Shown piece after piece: positions 62,228 through 64,000 of a stretch of 64,000 nucleotides of DNA. Where the stretch lies: contig JAFVGZ010000030.1 in NCBI GenBank assembly GCA_017478025.1, positions 1-64,000 on the forward strand. Reading direction: 5' to 3'. Under the pieces are notes generated by a model, which did not search any database, had not been told where the DNA came from, and was given only the letters and a program-made list of their open reading frames with translations. Position 1 is the stretch's first letter. The number at the start of each line of letters is the position of its first letter. This DNA comes from Prevotella sp. (GTDB lineage: Bacteria > Bacteroidota > Bacteroidia > Bacteroidales > Bacteroidaceae). A program made the position numbers and the translations under genes.

Positions 62228-64000
62228 ATGAAGAGAATAACAACCATACTACTGCTGCTTTGTCTGTCTGCATCGCTGATGCAGGCGCAGATACTCATTG
62301 GCGGCAACGTGTATGGTGGTGGAAATGCCGGAAATACGGGGGGCAGCTCAAAGGTAAATATCTATTCCGGCAACCTGCATGCTGTTTTTGCCGGTGCCCG
62401 CATGGCTGATGTCGGCGGTTCTTCCTTCGTACACCTTGACGGTGAACACGCCTCTGACTATATCCTCATAGATTACGTCTATGGCGGTAACGATATCGCC
62501 GGAACCATCGGCACTTCTGACGAAATACCAACAGAACTGACGAAAGTAGGCAAAACAGCAGGCCTTAATAACATTGACAACACCTGGAACGCCTTTGTGC
62601 GCATATCCACCAAGATGGATGGTGATGCCGAGGCTGCTGATGCCCAGAAGATTTATGTAGGCCAGCTCTTCGGTGGCGGTAACGGCTACTATACCTACGA
62701 GCCACAGCCCTCTGGACCTGGTACGGTTGTCAAGAATGTGGATACGGGTGAAGTGGAAGTTTCCAGTACGAATGAATTGTCATCACCGAAACTCGGTAAG
62801 ACCTACCTGGAACTTCTTGGCGGCTCTATCGTCTATGCCTATGGTGGAGGTAATGATGCCACTATCACCGACAAGACGGTCATTTGCCTCGACAACCCAA
62901 GCGAGGTGGTCAATAGCATCAAGGACACTCGCGTAACGACAGAGGGGGGAGGTGAACTGCTTACCGAAGAGCGCTTCCAAACAATGAGAATCAATACCAC
63001 CCTCTCCTATCCAAGCAGTGATGCCTTCCAGATAGGTCGTTTCTTTGGCGGAAACAACAAGGCAGATATGGCTATCCGTCCCCGATGGAACCTGCAAAGG
63101 GGTAAAATCCGTAACCTCTACGGCGGCGGTAACGAGGGACGCATGACCAGTCCTGAGGGTCTGCTGCTACAGGTAGAAGGTGCCGGAATGGTAGTCGATA
63201 ATGTCTTTGGCGGTTGTCGTAAGGCAGATGTGAAGCCTCTCTATAATAACGACGATGATACCCCCGTGCCTTACAACGAGGTGGCATTGGATCCTGAGGA
63301 TAACCCGAACAACATTCCGGCAGGCTATGCAGCCCGCGTCAGAGTGCTGGCAGGTCACGTAAACAATGTCTATGGCGGTAACGATATCTCAGGCAACGTA
63401 TATGCCGGTAACACCGTAGGTATCCGTACCCGCATCTACGGCGATGTATATGGCGGCGGTAACGGCTCGTATGCCTATACTGACAACCCTGAGCTGAAGA
63501 ATGATCCACGTTGGAGCGACTTATACTACAATCCTGATGAGGTTCTTACGGCAGCAGGCATAACAGGAGTTCCAAATGATCTCAAGTCAGTCACAGCCCT
63601 CAACCTTATCCGTCCTAACGCGGAGAAGGTGTCTATCCTCGTCAGAGGTGATGACGAAGACCATCTTGCCATCGTGGATGGCGGTCTCTATGTGGGTGGT
63701 AACAGCGCCTCACTGCGACAGAATGTTGAAGGCATTCCAGCGGCTGACCAGACGCACATCAAGATCGGTTCATACTCCATCATCGACAACGTGTTCCTCG
63801 GCAACAACGGTGAGAACATGATCAAGTACGGTCCGGCTGACGCATCTGGTCATAACGAAGGTGTGCTGCGTACAATGAAGAAGCAACTCAATGAAGTAGA
63901 TCCAGATAAGTATGCAGGCAACACCAGTTCATTCAGCTCCATAAATTTGCTGGACGAGGATGTCTTTGCCAAATACATGGAAGGCTGCGCCATGAAGGTG
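62228..64000 (+). CDS. Giant exported YGGGN-repeat protein, 3' end outside the window
   Basis: ATG 62228 opens a frame of at least 591 codons with no stop before the window edge. A signal peptide ends SLMQAQ (about residue 21). The mature part is built on repeated VYGGGN-type turns: GGNVYGGGNAGN, YVYGGNDIAG, LFGGGNGYY, AYGGGNDATI, FFGGNNKADM, LYGGGNEGRM, VFGGCRKAD, VYGGNDISG and VYGGGNGSY, spaced about 30-70 residues. The spacing and glycine-asparagine turns suggest a beta-helix or solenoid. It is last in locus C, as giant proteins are in loci A and B, so a surface adhesin is inferred. Its C-terminal sorting tail cannot be seen here. Confidence 0.85.
   Translation, partial: MKRITTILLLLCLSASLMQAQILIGGNVYGGGNAGNTGGSSKVNIYSGNLHAVFAGARMADVGGSSFVHLDGEHASDYILIDYVYGGNDIAGTIGTSDEIPTELTKVGKTAGLNNIDNTWNAFVRISTKMDGDAEAADAQKIYVGQLFGGGNGYYTYEPQPSGPGTVVKNVDTGEVEVSSTNELSSPKLGKTYLELLGGSIVYAYGGGNDATITDKTVICLDNPSEVVNSIKDTRVTTEGGGELLTEERFQTMRINTTLSYPSSDAFQIGRFFGGNNKADMAIRPRWNLQRGKIRNLYGGGNEGRMTSPEGLLLQVEGAGMVVDNVFGGCRKADVKPLYNNDDDTPVPYNEVALDPEDNPNNIPAGYAARVRVLAGHVNNVYGGNDISGNVYAGNTVGIRTRIYGDVYGGGNGSYAYTDNPELKNDPRWSDLYYNPDEVLTAAGITGVPNDLKSVTALNLIRPNAEKVSILVRGDDEDHLAIVDGGLYVGGNSASLRQNVEGIPAADQTHIKIGSYSIIDNVFLGNNGENMIKYGPADASGHNEGVLRTMKKQLNEVDPDKYAGNTSSFSSINLLDEDVFAKYMEGCAMKV

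Noticed and set aside
1..64000. tRNA, rRNA, riboswitch or intact insertion sequence
   Set aside because: None was recognised on either strand by reading; a covariance-model scan would be needed to exclude small RNAs in the gaps at 3.4-5.2, 32.0-32.4 and 53.5-53.9 kb.

Overview
The window reads as a chromosomal segment of a Bacteroidales bacterium, most likely Prevotellaceae (Prevotella/Segatella type). Three things point there: repeated promoters of the Bacteroidetes form TTG-N18-20-TAnnTTTG without Shine-Dalgarno sites; FimA/Mfa-type fimbrillins and their DUF3575/DUF3868 partners; and several secreted proteins ending in the Prevotella-style tail (for example YNLQGQRV...GIYVVEGKKV), which resembles a type IX secretion sorting signal. 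No tRNA, rRNA, CRISPR array or intact transposase was seen.

Layout. 1-5.2 kb: one arm of a long inverted repeat, a secreted Ig-like protein with a small acidic peptide gene behind it, and a 1.8-kb gene-free stretch full of short palindromes. 5.2-14 kb: ordinary genes (secreted protein, PAP2 acid phosphatase, P1-family peptidase, YbjQ protein, AAA+ ATPase with a Sel1-like partner, patatin phospholipase) plus a truncated VirE-type primase/helicase. 14.2-32 kb (minus): fimbrial locus A, read DUF3575, DUF3868-OmpA, Mfa1-like, Mfa2-like, two more surface lipoproteins, 2901-aa giant exported protein. 32.4-35.5 kb: a secreted protein, two conserved small proteins and a MATE transporter. 35.6-53 kb (minus): locus B, read DUF3575, DUF5119, GxxExxY nuclease-like gene, fimbrillin, four-helix-bundle gene, fimbrillin, about 3560-aa giant protein. 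53.9-64 kb (plus): locus C, read DUF3575, large lipoprotein, Mfa2-like lipoprotein, second large lipoprotein, two fimbrillin-like lipoproteins, and a giant YGGGN-repeat protein that runs off the window.

How it fits together. The three loci share one plan: DUF3575 outer-membrane protein first behind a TAnnTTTG promoter, a set of fimbrillin-like lipoproteins in the middle, and a very large signal-peptide-bearing protein last. The likely products are surface fibres or adhesins exported as lipoproteins and assembled outside the outer membrane. Loci B and C diverge from an intergenic region (53.04-53.93 kb) that holds the second arm of a 325-bp, about 97.5% identical inverted repeat; the first arm starts at base 1. 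The arms enclose 53 kb.

The most unusual feature is non-coding. At least six families of short word repeats (tgtcgata, gaccgtt, gtacaattta, tcttcac, ggaattta, gttaatt) and a dispersed 40-bp element fill the gaps between the surface genes. In three places such words appear to lie in frame inside coding sequence: a DUF5119 signal peptide, a DUF3575 loop and the tail of the 2901-aa protein. Two cargo genes in locus B are each bracketed by matching repeat blocks.
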